Source of the DNA: an uncultured Clostridia bacterium
GTDB lineage: Bacteria; Bacillota; Clostridia; Christensenellales; Borkfalkiaceae
Assembly: GCA_934796775.1 (NCBI GenBank)
Contig: CAKVPH010000002.1
Location: 62,001-126,000 of the forward strand
Direction: 5' to 3'
DNA: 64,000 bases
The notes under the pieces are model-generated. The model was not told where the DNA came from and searched no databases. It saw nothing but the letters and a program-made list of their open reading frames with translations. The translations under genes and the position numbers were made by a program. Shown piece by piece: positions 55,660 to 64,000 of this stretch; the stretch's first letter is position 1; each line of letters starts with the position of its first letter.

Positions 55660-56436
55660 ATGACAAGAAAAGTAGAAATAACCGGTTTAGATACCGGTAC
55701 TTTGAAAAACATCGGCAAGAAAAAAAGCGAAGAGCTGATGATTCGTATAAAACAGGGTGACGAGCGCGCAAAAGAAGAATTTATTTTGGGTAACGTCAAA
55801 CTTGTTCTGGCAGTAATAAAAAGGTTTCAGGGCGCAAAAGTTTCCGCCGACGATATGTTTCAGTCGGGCTGTATAGGACTTATAAAAGCGGTCGAAAATT
55901 TCGATATGTCGGTAGGGGTATGTTTTTCGACTTATGCCGTTCCTATGATAATCGGCGAGATTAAAAGAATACTGAGAACTACCAACAGTTTAAGAGTTCC
56001 GCGCAGTATAAGGGACTCTGCATTCAAGGCTTTAAAGGTTCGTTCCGAGATTGAAAAAGACAATCGCGAAGCTACTATGGCAGAGATTGCCGAGCGAATG
56101 AACGTAGAAGAAAAAGAAGTGGTTTACTGTCTTGACGCAATATCCGATCCTATGTCTATATACGAACCCGTGTACAACAAATCGGGCGATACGATTGAAC
56201 TTTTGGATCAGCTTAAAGACGAAAAGGGTACCGACGAAAAGTGGACCGAACACGTTGCTTTGCAAAGTGCAATGGAAAAGCTCGACGACCGCGAAAAAAA
56301 GATCATTTATATGCGGTATTACGAAGGTAAAACTCAAACGGAAATATCATTCGAAGTCGGGTTATCGCAGGCGCAGGTTTCAAGAATAGAAAAACTTGCT
56401 TTGTCGTTTATGCGCACCAAACTTTCGTTCACTTAA
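55660..56436 (+). CDS. sigG: Sporulation sigma factor, SigG type
   Basis: 258 residues from the ATG at 55660 (GGAGG 6 bases upstream; a TTG at 55654 is closer and disfavoured). The N-terminus KVEITGLDTGTLK resembles that of SigG. Region 2 (EEFILGNVKLVLAVIKRF, MFQSGCIGLIKAVENFD, STYAVPMIIGEIKR), region 3 (PRSIRDSAFKALKVR) and region 4 (KTQTEISFEVGLSQAQVSRI) are complete. SigG drives late forespore transcription. In many spore formers it follows spoIIGA-sigE; here the neighbours are a glycan locus and xpt. The sequence is nearest to SigG, but SigF cannot be fully excluded. Confidence 0.88.
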   Translation: MTRKVEITGLDTGTLKNIGKKKSEELMIRIKQGDERAKEEFILGNVKLVLAVIKRFQGAKVSADDMFQSGCIGLIKAVENFDMSVGVCFSTYAVPMIIGEIKRILRTTNSLRVPRSIRDSAFKALKVRSEIEKDNREATMAEIAERMNVEEKEVVYCLDAISDPMSIYEPVYNKSGDTIELLDQLKDEKGTDEKWTEHVALQSAMEKLDDREKKIIYMRYYEGKTQTEISFEVGLSQAQVSRIEKLALSFMRTKLSFT

Positions 56437-56453
56437 GGCAAGTTTTTAACATT

Positions 56454-56520
56454 TATATATGTAAAAATATCTATGTAAAATTATATATGTAAAAATATCT
56501 ATGTAAAAAATTCTATGTAA
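56454..56520. repeat. AT-rich tandem repeat
   Basis: A unit of about 28 bp beginning TATATATGTAAAAATATC occurs twice (about 56454-56481 and 56482-56509), with a third partial unit TCTATGTAAAAAATT after it. Between the sigG stop and its terminator; no gene. Confidence 0.7.
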
Positions 56521-56524
56521 AAAA

Positions 56525-56566
56525 TTCGGGTGCAGTTCATATTTCATGCTCCCGAAAATTTTTTTT
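56525..56566 (+). terminator. Terminator after sigG
   Basis: TTCGGG-T-GCA (56525-56534) pairs with TGC-T-CCCGAA (56547-56556), with one T-T mismatch, followed by AAAATTTTTTTT. Confidence 0.8.
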
Positions 56567-56595
56567 GCTAAATTTAAAAACCGACGATAATTCGT

Positions 56596-56625
56596 TTGAC
56601 AAAACCTTACGTTATCGGGTAGAAT
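56596..56625 (+). promoter_or_regulatory. Promoter of the xpt transcript
   Basis: TTGACA (56596-56601), 18-base spacer, TAGAAT (56620-56625), placing the start a few bases before the riboswitch aptamer. Confidence 0.75.
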
Positions 56626-56648
56626 AAGCGCATAAAAACGAAATATTG

Positions 56649-56712
56649 CCGATATATCTACGGATTAATGGCCCGTAAGTTTCTACCGCATAGCCTAAGA
56701 TGCGACTATTGG
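56649..56712 (+). promoter_or_regulatory. Guanine-class purine riboswitch aptamer
   Basis: P1 CCGATA (56649-56654) with TATTGG (56707-56712); P2 TACGG (56659-56663) with CCGTA (56673-56677); J2/3 AGTTTCTACC; P3 CGCAT with ATGCG around AGCCTAAG. The J3/1 reads ACTAT after G, with C706 (56706) at the specificity position; C there means guanine, hypoxanthine or xanthine rather than adenine. Confidence 0.93.
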
Positions 56713-56757
56713 ACTGTATTATTCTCTGATTTTTAGGGATAGTATTTTTATTGGCAG

Positions 56758-56784
56758 ACAAGTTATTTTTTAACTTGTTTTTTT
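56758..56784 (+). terminator. Riboswitch expression-platform terminator
   Basis: ACAAGTTA (56758-56765) pairs with TAACTTGT (56771-56778), 5-base T loop, then a T-run. It lies between aptamer and xpt, so ligand binding is expected to favour termination. The antiterminator partner was not resolved by eye. Confidence 0.8.
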
Positions 56785-56808
56785 GTTTTTCTTTTTAGGA
56801 GCAAGCTT

Positions 56809-57381
56809 ATGAAATTACTTGAAGAAAAAATACTTAAAGAAGGGAAAGTTTTAAAGGGAGATATTCTTAAAATCGACGGGTTTTTGAACCACCAGATGGA
56901 CGTCGATTTTTTGGACAAGCTTGCAAAAGAAATATATGAAAACTTCAAAAACCGCGGAATAAACAAGATTCTTACCGTCGAGAGTTCGGGAATCGGTCTG
57001 GCTTGTCTTACTGCGCGGTTTTTTCATTGCAAAGTTTTAGCCGCAAAAAAAAGCAGGTCGCTCAACATTTCCGAAAACGTGTACCATTCTACGGCATTTT
57101 CGTTCACTCACAAAAAAGAAAATACGATAGTGGTTTCAAAAGAGTATCTTTCGCAGGACGACGTTGTTTTAATTGTTGACGACTTTTTGGCAAGCGGTAA
57201 TGCCTGTCTTGCTTTAAGAGACATAGCTCGTCAGGCAGGCGCAACTATAGCGGGCGTTTCGTGCGCGGTAGAAAAGACCTATCAGGGCGGACGCAAAGCT
57301 TTGGAAGATTTAGGGTTAACCGTTGTTTCACTCGCAAAAATCGGCGAAATGAAAGACGGCAAAATAGATTTTATCGATTAA
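56809..57381 (+). CDS. xpt: Xanthine phosphoribosyltransferase
   Basis: 190 residues, full length. It joins xanthine to PRPP to give XMP in the cytoplasm. The PRPP-binding loop is VLIVDDFLASGNA (residues 120-132, Asp124-Asp125); KILTVESSGIGLA and SRSLNISENVYHSTAFSFTH are typical Xpt segments. TAGGAGC precedes the ATG. The guanine riboswitch upstream is the classical Firmicute control for xpt. Here the next genes encode a BMP-type nucleoside importer rather than the base permease PbuX. Confidence 0.96.
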   Translation: MKLLEEKILKEGKVLKGDILKIDGFLNHQMDVDFLDKLAKEIYENFKNRGINKILTVESSGIGLACLTARFFHCKVLAAKKSRSLNISENVYHSTAFSFTHKKENTIVVSKEYLSQDDVVLIVDDFLASGNACLALRDIARQAGATIAGVSCAVEKTYQGGRKALEDLGLTVVSLAKIGEMKDGKIDFID

Positions 57382-57595
57382 AAAATCAAATATGTTTCAG
57401 TGCCTTACACTTTTTGGGGGTATTGCTTTTTAATTATGGGGGATTGCTTTTTAAGGTAACGCAAAAAACGTTTATAATCTTTAAACAAATATCGGTTTAA
57501 AGCAGGATTATTTATATTAACAGAATTATTTATATTAACTTTAAACAAAATTAACTTGAAACAAATTTTTTGCCTGCAAGGCAACGGAGGTTTAT

Positions 57596-58894
57596 ATGAA
57601 GAAATTAGCGCTACTTTTAGCCGCGGCTATCGCCGTATGCTCACTCGGAAGTTTTTCCGCATGTTCAAACAAAAAGCCTTTAGTCGGACTTATTTGTCTG
57701 CACGGGGACGAGTCTACTTACGACAAAAACTTTATCGATGCATTCAAAGCAGCTTGCAAAGAAAAAGGTCTTAGCGACAAAGAATACGTTATAAGAACCG
57801 GTATCCCTGAAGATGAGAAGTGTTACAATGCCGCAGCCGAACTTGCCGACGCAGGTTGTAAAGCCGTATTTGCCGATTCTTTCGGACACGAATCTCATAT
57901 GATGCAGGCAGCCGAAGAATTTCCCGAAGTTCAATTCTGCCACGCTACGGGAACGTCGGCACTTTTAAAGAAAAATGAACTTCCCAACTTCCACAACGCT
58001 TTTGCTTCTATTTACGAAGGCAGATATCTTTCGGGCGTTGCGGCGGGGCTTAAACTTAAAGAAATGATTGCTAACAATTCTTTCCCTGCAAGCTCCAGAA
58101 ACGAAGACGGCTCCGTTTATATGGAAAACGGAAACTACGTTATCGGTTATGTAGGCGCATATACTTTCGCCGAAGTTATTTCGGGTTATACCTCATTCTA
58201 TCTCGGCGTTAAATCCGAAGTTGATAACGTCGTAATGAAAGTTAAATTTACAGGCGAATGGTTAGACGAATCCGGAGAAAAGACTGCCGCGGAGGAACTT
58301 ATCAATAACGAAAAAAGCGTTATAATTTCTCAGCATGCAGATTCAAAGGGCGCGCCCACGGCTTGTAAAAACGCAGGCGTTCCCAACGTTGCGTATAACG
58401 TAAGCCTTGCAAAAGACTACTCAAATTCTTTCCTTGTCGCTTCAAAAATTAACTGGCAGCCGTACTTTGAATATATGATCGATTGCGTGCTTAACAATAA
58501 ACCTATCGAAACCGATAAAATCGGCGGATTAAACGACAATTCCGTTATGATGACTGAGCTTGGCGCATGTGCGGCCGAAGGCACGCAGGCTAAACTCGAC
58601 GCAGTAAAAACAAGACTTATAAACGGTACGTTAAAAGTTTTTGATACCTCTAAATTTACCGTAACCGTTCGTCAGCCCGATCCTTCCGTTAAAGGCGACG
58701 GCGGACTTAACGCAAACGCAACCGTAGACGAAAACGGGCATTTAATCTCTTACAAGGTTACTTTCGGAACTACTACTGAAAACGTTGTAATAAAAGACGG
58801 AGCAAACTATTATTTCGGTGAATCGGTTCATCGTTCCGCTCCTTATTTCGATATTCAGATAGACGGAATCAAACTGCTTAATGCAAAATACTGA
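57596..58894 (+). CDS. BMP-family nucleoside-binding lipoprotein of ABC importer
   Basis: 432 residues. Lipobox SFSAC (Cys23), ACGGAGG before the ATG. Family features are GLICLHGDESTYDKNFIDAF at the start of the mature chain, VFADSFGHESHM and NAFASIYEGRYLSGVAAGLK. BMP proteins (BmpA/NupN, PnrA) bind nucleosides, and related operons import guanosine and other purine nucleosides. It heads bmp-ATPase-permease-permease, 214 bp after xpt. That gap shows no second riboswitch or convincing promoter, so the importer may be read from the riboswitch-controlled transcript. Confidence 0.9.
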   Translation: MKKLALLLAAAIAVCSLGSFSACSNKKPLVGLICLHGDESTYDKNFIDAFKAACKEKGLSDKEYVIRTGIPEDEKCYNAAAELADAGCKAVFADSFGHESHMMQAAEEFPEVQFCHATGTSALLKKNELPNFHNAFASIYEGRYLSGVAAGLKLKEMIANNSFPASSRNEDGSVYMENGNYVIGYVGAYTFAEVISGYTSFYLGVKSEVDNVVMKVKFTGEWLDESGEKTAAEELINNEKSVIISQHADSKGAPTACKNAGVPNVAYNVSLAKDYSNSFLVASKINWQPYFEYMIDCVLNNKPIETDKIGGLNDNSVMMTELGACAAEGTQAKLDAVKTRLINGTLKVFDTSKFTVTVRQPDPSVKGDGGLNANATVDENGHLISYKVTFGTTTENVVIKDGANYYFGESVHRSAPYFDIQIDGIKLLNAKY

Positions 58895-58938
58895 TAGAGG
58901 AATGTTTTTTTCTGAATAAAAATACTTAAAACCGTTAA

Positions 58939-58966
58939 TAAGGCGGAGCAATTCGGCTCCGCCTTA
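58939..58966 (+). other. Intercistronic hairpin after the binding-protein gene
   Basis: An 11-bp perfect stem (58939-58949 with 58956-58966) and 6-base loop. A T-run comes only after AACGA, so it is likely a partial terminator or stabiliser that raises binding protein over ATPase and permeases. Confidence 0.75.
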
Positions 58967-59021
58967 AACGATTTTTAAAAGATAAAATGCGCATTTAACA
59001 CGAAATTAAAAAATCAATAAA

Positions 59022-60569
59022 ATGAGTGACAATATAGCAATACAACTAAAAAACATATCAAAAAGTTTCGGTGCGGTTACCGCGAATAAAAACGTAAATT
59101 TAGACGTAAAAGAAGGCGAAATACTTGCAATTCTGGGCGAAAACGGAAGCGGAAAAACCACGCTTATGAATATGATTGCGGGAATTTACTTTCCGGATTC
59201 GGGCAGTATTGAAATCAACGGCTCCGAAGTCGTAATAAAATCGCCTAAAGACGCATTCGATCATAAAATCGGAATGGTCCATCAGCATTTTAAACTGATA
59301 GACGTATTTTCCGCAACCGAAAACGTAGTTTTAGGCAACGAAGAAAAGTTGAATTTAAAAGAGACAAAAAAACGTATCGAAGATATGAAGGAAAGATACG
59401 GTTTTATCATAGATCCCGATAAAAAGGTGTACGAAATGTCCGTATCCGAAAAGCAGACGGTAGAAATAGTCAAAGTGCTTTATCGCGGAGCGGATATACT
59501 TATTCTGGACGAGCCTACCGCGGTGCTTACGCCCGGCGAAATTGAAAAACTTTTCGGCGTTTTAAGAAAAATGAAAGCCGACGGCAAATCCATTATAATC
59601 ATAACGCATAAACTTAACGAAGTTATGTCATTGTCCGACAGGGTTGCGGTACTCAGAAAAGGCGAGCATATAGCTACCGTAAATACTGCCGAAACCGACG
59701 AAAAGCAACTTACCGAAATGATGGTGGGCGAAAAGGTCGAACTTAACATAGTCAGACCTGAGCCTGTCGATCCCGTAAAGCGGCTTGAAGTAGAACATTT
59801 GTCTGTTGTAAATCACGAAGGCGTTACCGTGCTTGACGACGTGAATTTTTGCGCATACAGCGGCGAAATTTTAGGTGTAGCCGGTATTGCGGGAAGCGGA
59901 CAGAGAGAACTTCTTGAAAGTATTGCCGGTTTAAACAGAACAAAAGCCGGTTCGTCGGTTATATACTATCCGCCAAAAAGCGATACAAGCGAACAACTTA
60001 TAGGTAAATCGCCCGCAAAAATCAGAGAACTCGGAGTAAGGCTTTCTTTCGTTCCCGAAGACAGACTTGGTATGGGCTTAGTCGGGAATATGGGAATATC
60101 CGATAACATGATGTTAAGGTCTTACAAAAACGGGCATTCGTTATTTTTAGATAAAAAGTCGCCGGCGGCACTCGCTCAGAAAATAGTGGAAAATTTAAAA
60201 GTTTCCACGCCGGATAATAAAACTCCGGTAAGAAGATTGTCGGGCGGAAACGTTCAGAAGGTTTTAGTCGGGCGCGAAATAGCCTCAACGCCGACCGTTT
60301 TAATGGCTGCTTATCCCGTCCGCGGACTTGATATAAACACATCATACACAATATATAATCTTTTGACCGAGCAAAAAAAGAGCGGCGTTGCCGTTATTTT
60401 TGTGGGAGAAGATCTCGACGTTTTGTTGGCTCTGTGCGATAGGGTGCTTGTAGTTTGCGGCGGAAAGATTTCAGGTGTATTAGACGGAAGAACCGCCACC
60501 AAAGAGCAGGTAGGCGCGCTTATGGTAAAAAACACGAAAGCCGATAAGGAGGTTGCATATGAAAATTAG
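59022..60569 (+). CDS. Nucleoside ABC transporter ATP-binding protein (two ABC domains)
   Basis: 515 residues with two fused ABC domains, as in NupO/YufO. First domain: Walker A GENGSGKT (39-46), signature-like MSVSEKQTVEIVKV, Walker B ILILDEPTAVLTP. Second domain: degenerate Walker A GIAGSGQREL, signature RLSGGNVQKVLVGREI. No ribosome binding site is visible before the ATG, consistent with low translation or coupling. Its last 11 bases overlap the permease gene. Confidence 0.93.
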   Translation: MSDNIAIQLKNISKSFGAVTANKNVNLDVKEGEILAILGENGSGKTTLMNMIAGIYFPDSGSIEINGSEVVIKSPKDAFDHKIGMVHQHFKLIDVFSATENVVLGNEEKLNLKETKKRIEDMKERYGFIIDPDKKVYEMSVSEKQTVEIVKVLYRGADILILDEPTAVLTPGEIEKLFGVLRKMKADGKSIIIITHKLNEVMSLSDRVAVLRKGEHIATVNTAETDEKQLTEMMVGEKVELNIVRPEPVDPVKRLEVEHLSVVNHEGVTVLDDVNFCAYSGEILGVAGIAGSGQRELLESIAGLNRTKAGSSVIYYPPKSDTSEQLIGKSPAKIRELGVRLSFVPEDRLGMGLVGNMGISDNMMLRSYKNGHSLFLDKKSPAALAQKIVENLKVSTPDNKTPVRRLSGGNVQKVLVGREIASTPTVLMAAYPVRGLDINTSYTIYNLLTEQKKSGVAVIFVGEDLDVLLALCDRVLVVCGGKISGVLDGRTATKEQVGALMVKNTKADKEVAYEN

Positions 60570-61659
60570 TTCCGAGCGCGAACCGCTCTTTCATATAACC
60601 AAGCGCGGCGACATGCTAAAAAGGCATAAGATTTTAATTTATGCCGTCGCAATAGCGGGAAGTATGATTTTAAGCTCCGTAATATGCGCCATAGCATCTG
60701 GCGAAAATCCTTTTTCCGTGTTATTATCCATGATTTCGGGTCCGTTTCTTACCGAACGTAAAATATGGGTATTTTTAAAGGATTTATCCTTGCTTTTAAT
60801 CGTTTCGTTCGGCGTTTTAGCGTCATTTAAAATGCACTTTTGGAATTTAGGTGCGAACGGACAGATACTCGCGGGGTGTTTGGCAGCAAGTGCTTGCATG
60901 TTTTTGCTCGGCGGAAAAATGCCCGACGGCGTCCTTAATATAATAATGGTTGTATCCGCAATACTTGCAGGGGCAATCTGGGCGGTTATTCCCGCAATAT
61001 TCAAAGCGTTTTTTAACACTAACGAGTCGCTGTTTACTCTTATGATGAACTATATTGCAGAAGTTTTAGTCGCTTATTTTATAACGCTTTGGGTAAACGA
61101 CGGATCTAATATTCTTCGTCCTATGGCAAACGGAAGGCTTCCCGTTCTTTTCGATAATAAATATATGCTCCCCATTTTGGTTGCCGCAATAATTTCGGCT
61201 GCAATAACCATATATTTAAAATACAGCAAACACGGATATGAAATTTCGGTTGTGGGCGAAAGTCTTAACACGGCAAAATACATAGGTATTAACGTTAAAA
61301 AAGTAGTTATAAGAACGCTTGTTTTATCGGGTGCCGTATGCGGAATTGCAGGGCTTATTTTATCCGGCGGTATAAATTACACTATGAGTGCGCAGATGCA
61401 CAACGGACTTGGTTTTACCGCCATAATGACCTCGTGGCTTGCAAAATTCAATCCTCTTATGATGATCGCAACCTGTTTTTTAATCACGTTTTTATCAAAC
61501 GGAATGAGCCAGGTAAGAATGGATTTCGGTTTTACAAACGATTCGATTTCAAATATCGTTCTCGGCATAATTTATTTTTGCATAATTGCATGCGACTTTT
61601 TTATAAACTATAAAATAAATTTTGCAAAATCAAAAAACGAAGGAGAAAAAGCAGAATGA
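60559..61659 (+). CDS. Nucleoside ABC transporter permease
   Basis: 366 residues from the ATG at 60559 (AAGGAGG 6 bases upstream; a TTG at 60553 is too near). About ten membrane segments of the NupP/YufP type: MHFWNLGANGQILAGCLAA, MMNYIAEVLVAYFI and GLGFTAIMTSWLAKFNPL match conserved stretches. It overlaps the ATPase gene by 11 bp and the second permease by 4 bp. Confidence 0.92.
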   Translation: MKISSEREPLFHITKRGDMLKRHKILIYAVAIAGSMILSSVICAIASGENPFSVLLSMISGPFLTERKIWVFLKDLSLLLIVSFGVLASFKMHFWNLGANGQILAGCLAASACMFLLGGKMPDGVLNIIMVVSAILAGAIWAVIPAIFKAFFNTNESLFTLMMNYIAEVLVAYFITLWVNDGSNILRPMANGRLPVLFDNKYMLPILVAAIISAAITIYLKYSKHGYEISVVGESLNTAKYIGINVKKVVIRTLVLSGAVCGIAGLILSGGINYTMSAQMHNGLGFTAIMTSWLAKFNPLMMIATCFLITFLSNGMSQVRMDFGFTNDSISNIVLGIIYFCIIACDFFINYKINFAKSKNEGEKAE

Positions 61660-62621
61660 ACGTTTCGTTTATAGTTAGTTCAATAGCCATCGGAATGGTT
61701 TTTCTCTATGGCTGCGTTGGCGAAATTATTATTGAAAAAGCAGGACATCTTAATCTCGGACTTCCGGGCGTAATGTGTATGGGAACGGCAGGCGGTTGTA
61801 CGGGCGTTTATCTGTATATGAGCCTTTTGTCTGAAAACGCCGCTCCGTCTTATATACTTTTATTGTTATTCGCACTCGTATTCTGTTTTATTTTTGCAGG
61901 ATTTGCAGGGCTTATCTATGCGTTTTTTACCGTATCGCTCAGGTGTAATCAAAATATTACGGGCTTGGCGCTTACCACTTTCGGAACGGGCTTTACTCAG
62001 TTCGTAATGGATTCCTTAGACAGAAGTTCTTTTTCCGATGCCGCTACGGTATTATCCAAAGGTTTGCCTTTTGCCTCCGCTCTCGGCGATTTCGGCTCGA
62101 TATTTTTATCGCACGGTATTTTAGTTTACCTTGCAATCGGTTTGGCAATAGCTACTTCCATAATATTAAAGCGCACAAAAGTCGGACTTTATCTTCGCGC
62201 CATAGGCGAAAATCCCGCTACGGCTGATGCCGCAGGTATAAACGTAACCGCTTATAAATATGTGGCGATTTTAGTCGGCTGTATGGTGGCGGGCTTAGGC
62301 GGATTCTTTTACATTATGGACTTTTTAAAGGGCAGTTGGGAAAACGCTTCCGCTATAGAAGCTTTCGGTTGGCTGTCCATCGCGCTGGTAATTTTCACCG
62401 TCTGGAAACCCGATTTATCAATAATAGGCTCCATAGTATTCGGCGCGCTGTATTTAACTTCGATATCGGTAAGCGGAATAAGTTTTTCGCAGATGAAAAT
62501 TTTAAAGATAATACCGTACGCAATAACCGTTTTAGTTCTTATAGGAACAAGTATTTTTGGCGGTAAAAACGTTCAGGCACCCGCCTCTCTCGGTCTGAAT
62601 TATTTCAGAGAAGAAAGATAA
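61656..62621 (+). CDS. Nucleoside ABC transporter permease
   Basis: 321 residues of the NupQ/YufQ type with about nine membrane segments. GEIIIEKAGHLNLGLPGVM, LRCNQNITGLALTTFGTGFT and RAIGENPATADAAGINV are hallmark segments. ATGA overlap with the upstream permease. A strong terminator follows, closing the operon. Confidence 0.93.
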   Translation: MNVSFIVSSIAIGMVFLYGCVGEIIIEKAGHLNLGLPGVMCMGTAGGCTGVYLYMSLLSENAAPSYILLLLFALVFCFIFAGFAGLIYAFFTVSLRCNQNITGLALTTFGTGFTQFVMDSLDRSSFSDAATVLSKGLPFASALGDFGSIFLSHGILVYLAIGLAIATSIILKRTKVGLYLRAIGENPATADAAGINVTAYKYVAILVGCMVAGLGGFFYIMDFLKGSWENASAIEAFGWLSIALVIFTVWKPDLSIIGSIVFGALYLTSISVSGISFSQMKILKIIPYAITVLVLIGTSIFGGKNVQAPASLGLNYFREER

Positions 62622-62638
62622 AACCAAATAAAAATAAT

Positions 62639-62678
62639 AAGGTCGTATTTCCGCGGTGGCGGGAATACGACCTTTTTT
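62639..62678 (+). terminator. Strong terminator of the nucleoside importer operon
   Basis: A 14-bp stem (62641-62654 with 62659-62672, one wobble) with a 4-base loop, followed by six T. Confidence 0.92.
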
Positions 62679-62765
62679 ATACACATACTTGAGCATTGTA
62701 TTTTTTTAAAATTTGTTTTTTACTTGTAAATTTGTTGTTTTTGTGTTATAATTTTTAAAGAAAAA

Positions 62766-63620
62766 TTATTTAACCGCGCGCATATTGCATTCGCTCACGT
62801 TTAAAACGGTTTCGCCGTCTATCTGCAATGCAACGGGGCGGTCGAATTGTACGGTAATATCTTTACCGGTAATAACTTCAACCACTTTGCTCTTTTTAAC
62901 GTGTTCGCCTTTAAATATGGACGGGAAAACGCTTAAAGCCTGAAGCTTGCTTCTGGTGTGATATACCATAACCGAAAGCGTGCCGTCGCCAAGTCTGTTT
63001 TGCTTGGGGGTGGGAATCATTCCGCCGCCGTAGTATCTGCCGTTCATAGTGGGGGCAAGCCAAACGCTTTGGAATTCGTATTTTTTGCCGTCTACGGTGA
63101 TAATCGCGTTTGTGGGTTTATATTTAAAAAGTAAACCTTTAATGGCTATACCCGCATAGTTTACGGGCTTATCCGATTTTTGGCGTTGAATGTCGCCTAT
63201 CTCACAACAATATCCGTCTATGCCGTAACCTATGCCGTTTAAAAATCTGCAAGTTTTTCCTTTTACCGTTACAAGCGGAAGATCCGTTATATAATTATTT
63301 AAAGGAATAAGAGTTTCTCCCGTATCGTCATCGCAAACGTCTTTATAAAAGTCGTTCCCGCTACCCGTGGGGTAATATAGAATTTTATTTGGAATTTTCA
63401 TTCCGTCGATTTTGTTAATAAAGCGGTTAAGCGTGCCGTCGCCGCCGCATACGATTATTTTGTCGTCTGAGCCGAGCGCGGATATGTATTCGGTATAGGG
63501 TTCGCTTGTTAGGTCTGCAAATTCTACGCTGCCGTCGGTCAGTTTTTCTTTTAAAGTTTCGGCTTTCTTTTTGCCGGTGTTGCTGTGCGCTAAGGGATTG
63601 AATAAAACAAGATATTTCAT
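62766..63620 (-). CDS. Diacylglycerol/sphingosine kinase family lipid kinase
   Basis: 284 residues. IVCGGDGTLNRFIN and YYPTGSGNDFYKDV are the nucleotide-binding motifs of the DAGK catalytic family; the C-terminal beta domain ends DRPVALQIDGETVLNVSECN as in YegS/DgkB-like proteins. It phosphorylates a lipid, probably diacylglycerol, at the membrane. AGAAGGA lies before the ATG on the minus strand. Convergent with the nucleoside importer operon. Confidence 0.9.
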   Translation of the reverse strand: MKYLVLFNPLAHSNTGKKKAETLKEKLTDGSVEFADLTSEPYTEYISALGSDDKIIVCGGDGTLNRFINKIDGMKIPNKILYYPTGSGNDFYKDVCDDDTGETLIPLNNYITDLPLVTVKGKTCRFLNGIGYGIDGYCCEIGDIQRQKSDKPVNYAGIAIKGLLFKYKPTNAIITVDGKKYEFQSVWLAPTMNGRYYGGGMIPTPKQNRLGDGTLSVMVYHTRSKLQALSVFPSIFKGEHVKKSKVVEVITGKDITVQFDRPVALQIDGETVLNVSECNMRAVK

Positions 63621-63641
63621 ATATATCCTTCTGTGTTACTT

Positions 63642-63670
63642 ATTATATTTTTTTAATATAAGCAATACAA
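63642..63670 (-). promoter_or_regulatory. Promoter of the lipid kinase gene
   Basis: On the minus strand: TTGTAT (63670-63665), 17-base spacer, TATAAT (63647-63642). Predicted leader of about 15 bases. The remainder of 63671-63830 is AT-rich with a small TTATATGCAAAA duplication before the next gene. Confidence 0.6.
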
Positions 63671-63830
63671 TCGTGTTTCTTTTGTTTTAATTATATTATA
63701 ATAATAAAGCATTCAGGCTTTAAAGTAAACTTATTTTTAGTAATAAAAAGCAAACAAAATTTCAATTATTCTTGAATTTTGCGTAATTATTATATGCAAA
63801 AATTATATGCAAAATTACGGAGGAAAAAAC

Positions 63831-64000
63831 ATGTTTAAAATAATTATCGCCGAGGACGATTCAGAGCTTCGCCAACTTTTCAGCCGCATTCTTACCAAAA
63901 ACGGCTATCAGGTAAAAGAAGTTTCAAACGGAGCGGAAGCAATAGAAGCTCTCGATAAAGAATATTATGATTTAATAATTTCGGATATCATGATGCCCGT
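63831..64000 (+). CDS. Response regulator receiver domain, 3' partial
   Basis: 56 residues are visible before the window ends. ACGGAGG precedes the ATG. MFKIIIAEDDSELRQLF carries the acidic pocket (Glu8, Asp9, Asp10), and LIISDIMMP contains the phosphoacceptor Asp52. The output domain and any partner histidine kinase lie outside the window. Confidence 0.92.
   Translation, partial: MFKIIIAEDDSELRQLFSRILTKNGYQVKEVSNGAEAIEALDKEYYDLIISDIMMP

Noticed and set aside
56454..56520. AT-rich tandem repeat considered as a CRISPR or origin iteron
   Set aside because: Only two and a half units with no unique spacers, no cas genes and no replication genes nearby.
57382..57595. Gap before the BMP gene considered for a second riboswitch
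   Set aside because: No purine or other recognisable aptamer core is visible; only AT-rich sequence with an isolated TATAAT at 57473-57478 and no suitable -35 box.

Overview
The window looks like a chromosomal stretch of a low-GC, probably anaerobic, spore-forming Firmicute of the Clostridia. The evidence is a sigG-like sporulation sigma factor, strong AGGAGG-type ribosome binding sites, many lipobox lipoproteins, LplB/YtcP-type sugar permeases and a guanine riboswitch before xpt. The mix of many glycan genes with these features recalls uncultured gut Clostridia, but no 16S or marker gene is present, so that placement is inference. Genes are dense, on both strands, and use the standard bacterial code.

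Layout. (1) 1-15.2 kb: a DEP-motif putative glycosidase (partial), a DUF4838 protein, a LacI regulator, then a promoter with two LacI-type operators driving an unknown 853-residue lipoprotein, two sugar ABC permeases, a LipO-like binding protein, a CBM-bearing membrane-anchored surface protein, and a GH95 fucosidase-like enzyme. (2) 15.2-29.1 kb: an AraC regulator divergent from a GH78 rhamnosidase-like gene, a DEP-motif lipoprotein, two permeases, a binding protein and a 1629-residue modular surface lipoprotein. (3) 29.2-31.1 kb: a superfamily 2 helicase on the minus strand. (4) 31.1-36.4 kb: an AT-rich insert-like segment with a fragment of an InlB-repeat protein, an intact InlB-repeat lipoprotein and a giant exported lipase-fold protein with GLUG repeats. 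(5) 36.6-41.9 kb: a deoxynucleoside/nucleoside salvage run (deoC, deoD, deoB, cdd, pdp, tdk). (6) 42-55.5 kb: an AraC regulator divergent from a third glycan locus (deacetylase-like protein, Gfo/Idh/MocA oxidoreductase, DMT transporter, two DEP-motif proteins, binding protein, two permeases, surface protein). (7) 55.6-64 kb: sigG, guanine riboswitch-xpt, a BMP-type nucleoside ABC importer, a lipid kinase family gene and the start of a response regulator.

How it fits together. Three times over, a sugar ABC importer without its own ATPase is encoded with one large, apparently non-catalytic surface protein built from CBM-like, Ig-like or FN3-like modules and with glycosidases. At two of the three loci a member of a DEP-motif TIM-barrel family lies in the same operon; at the first it lies just upstream. 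The natural reading is glycan capture at the envelope, import of oligosaccharides and breakdown in the cytoplasm, with an ATPase supplied from elsewhere. The deo/pdp/cdd/tdk run and the riboswitch-xpt-BMP importer form a second theme: nucleoside uptake and salvage.

The most unusual signals are the DEP-motif family (four members), the repeated importer-plus-surface-protein design, a shared Cys-containing C-terminal anchor motif, and a dispersed element of about 36 bp present four times in intergenic positions.
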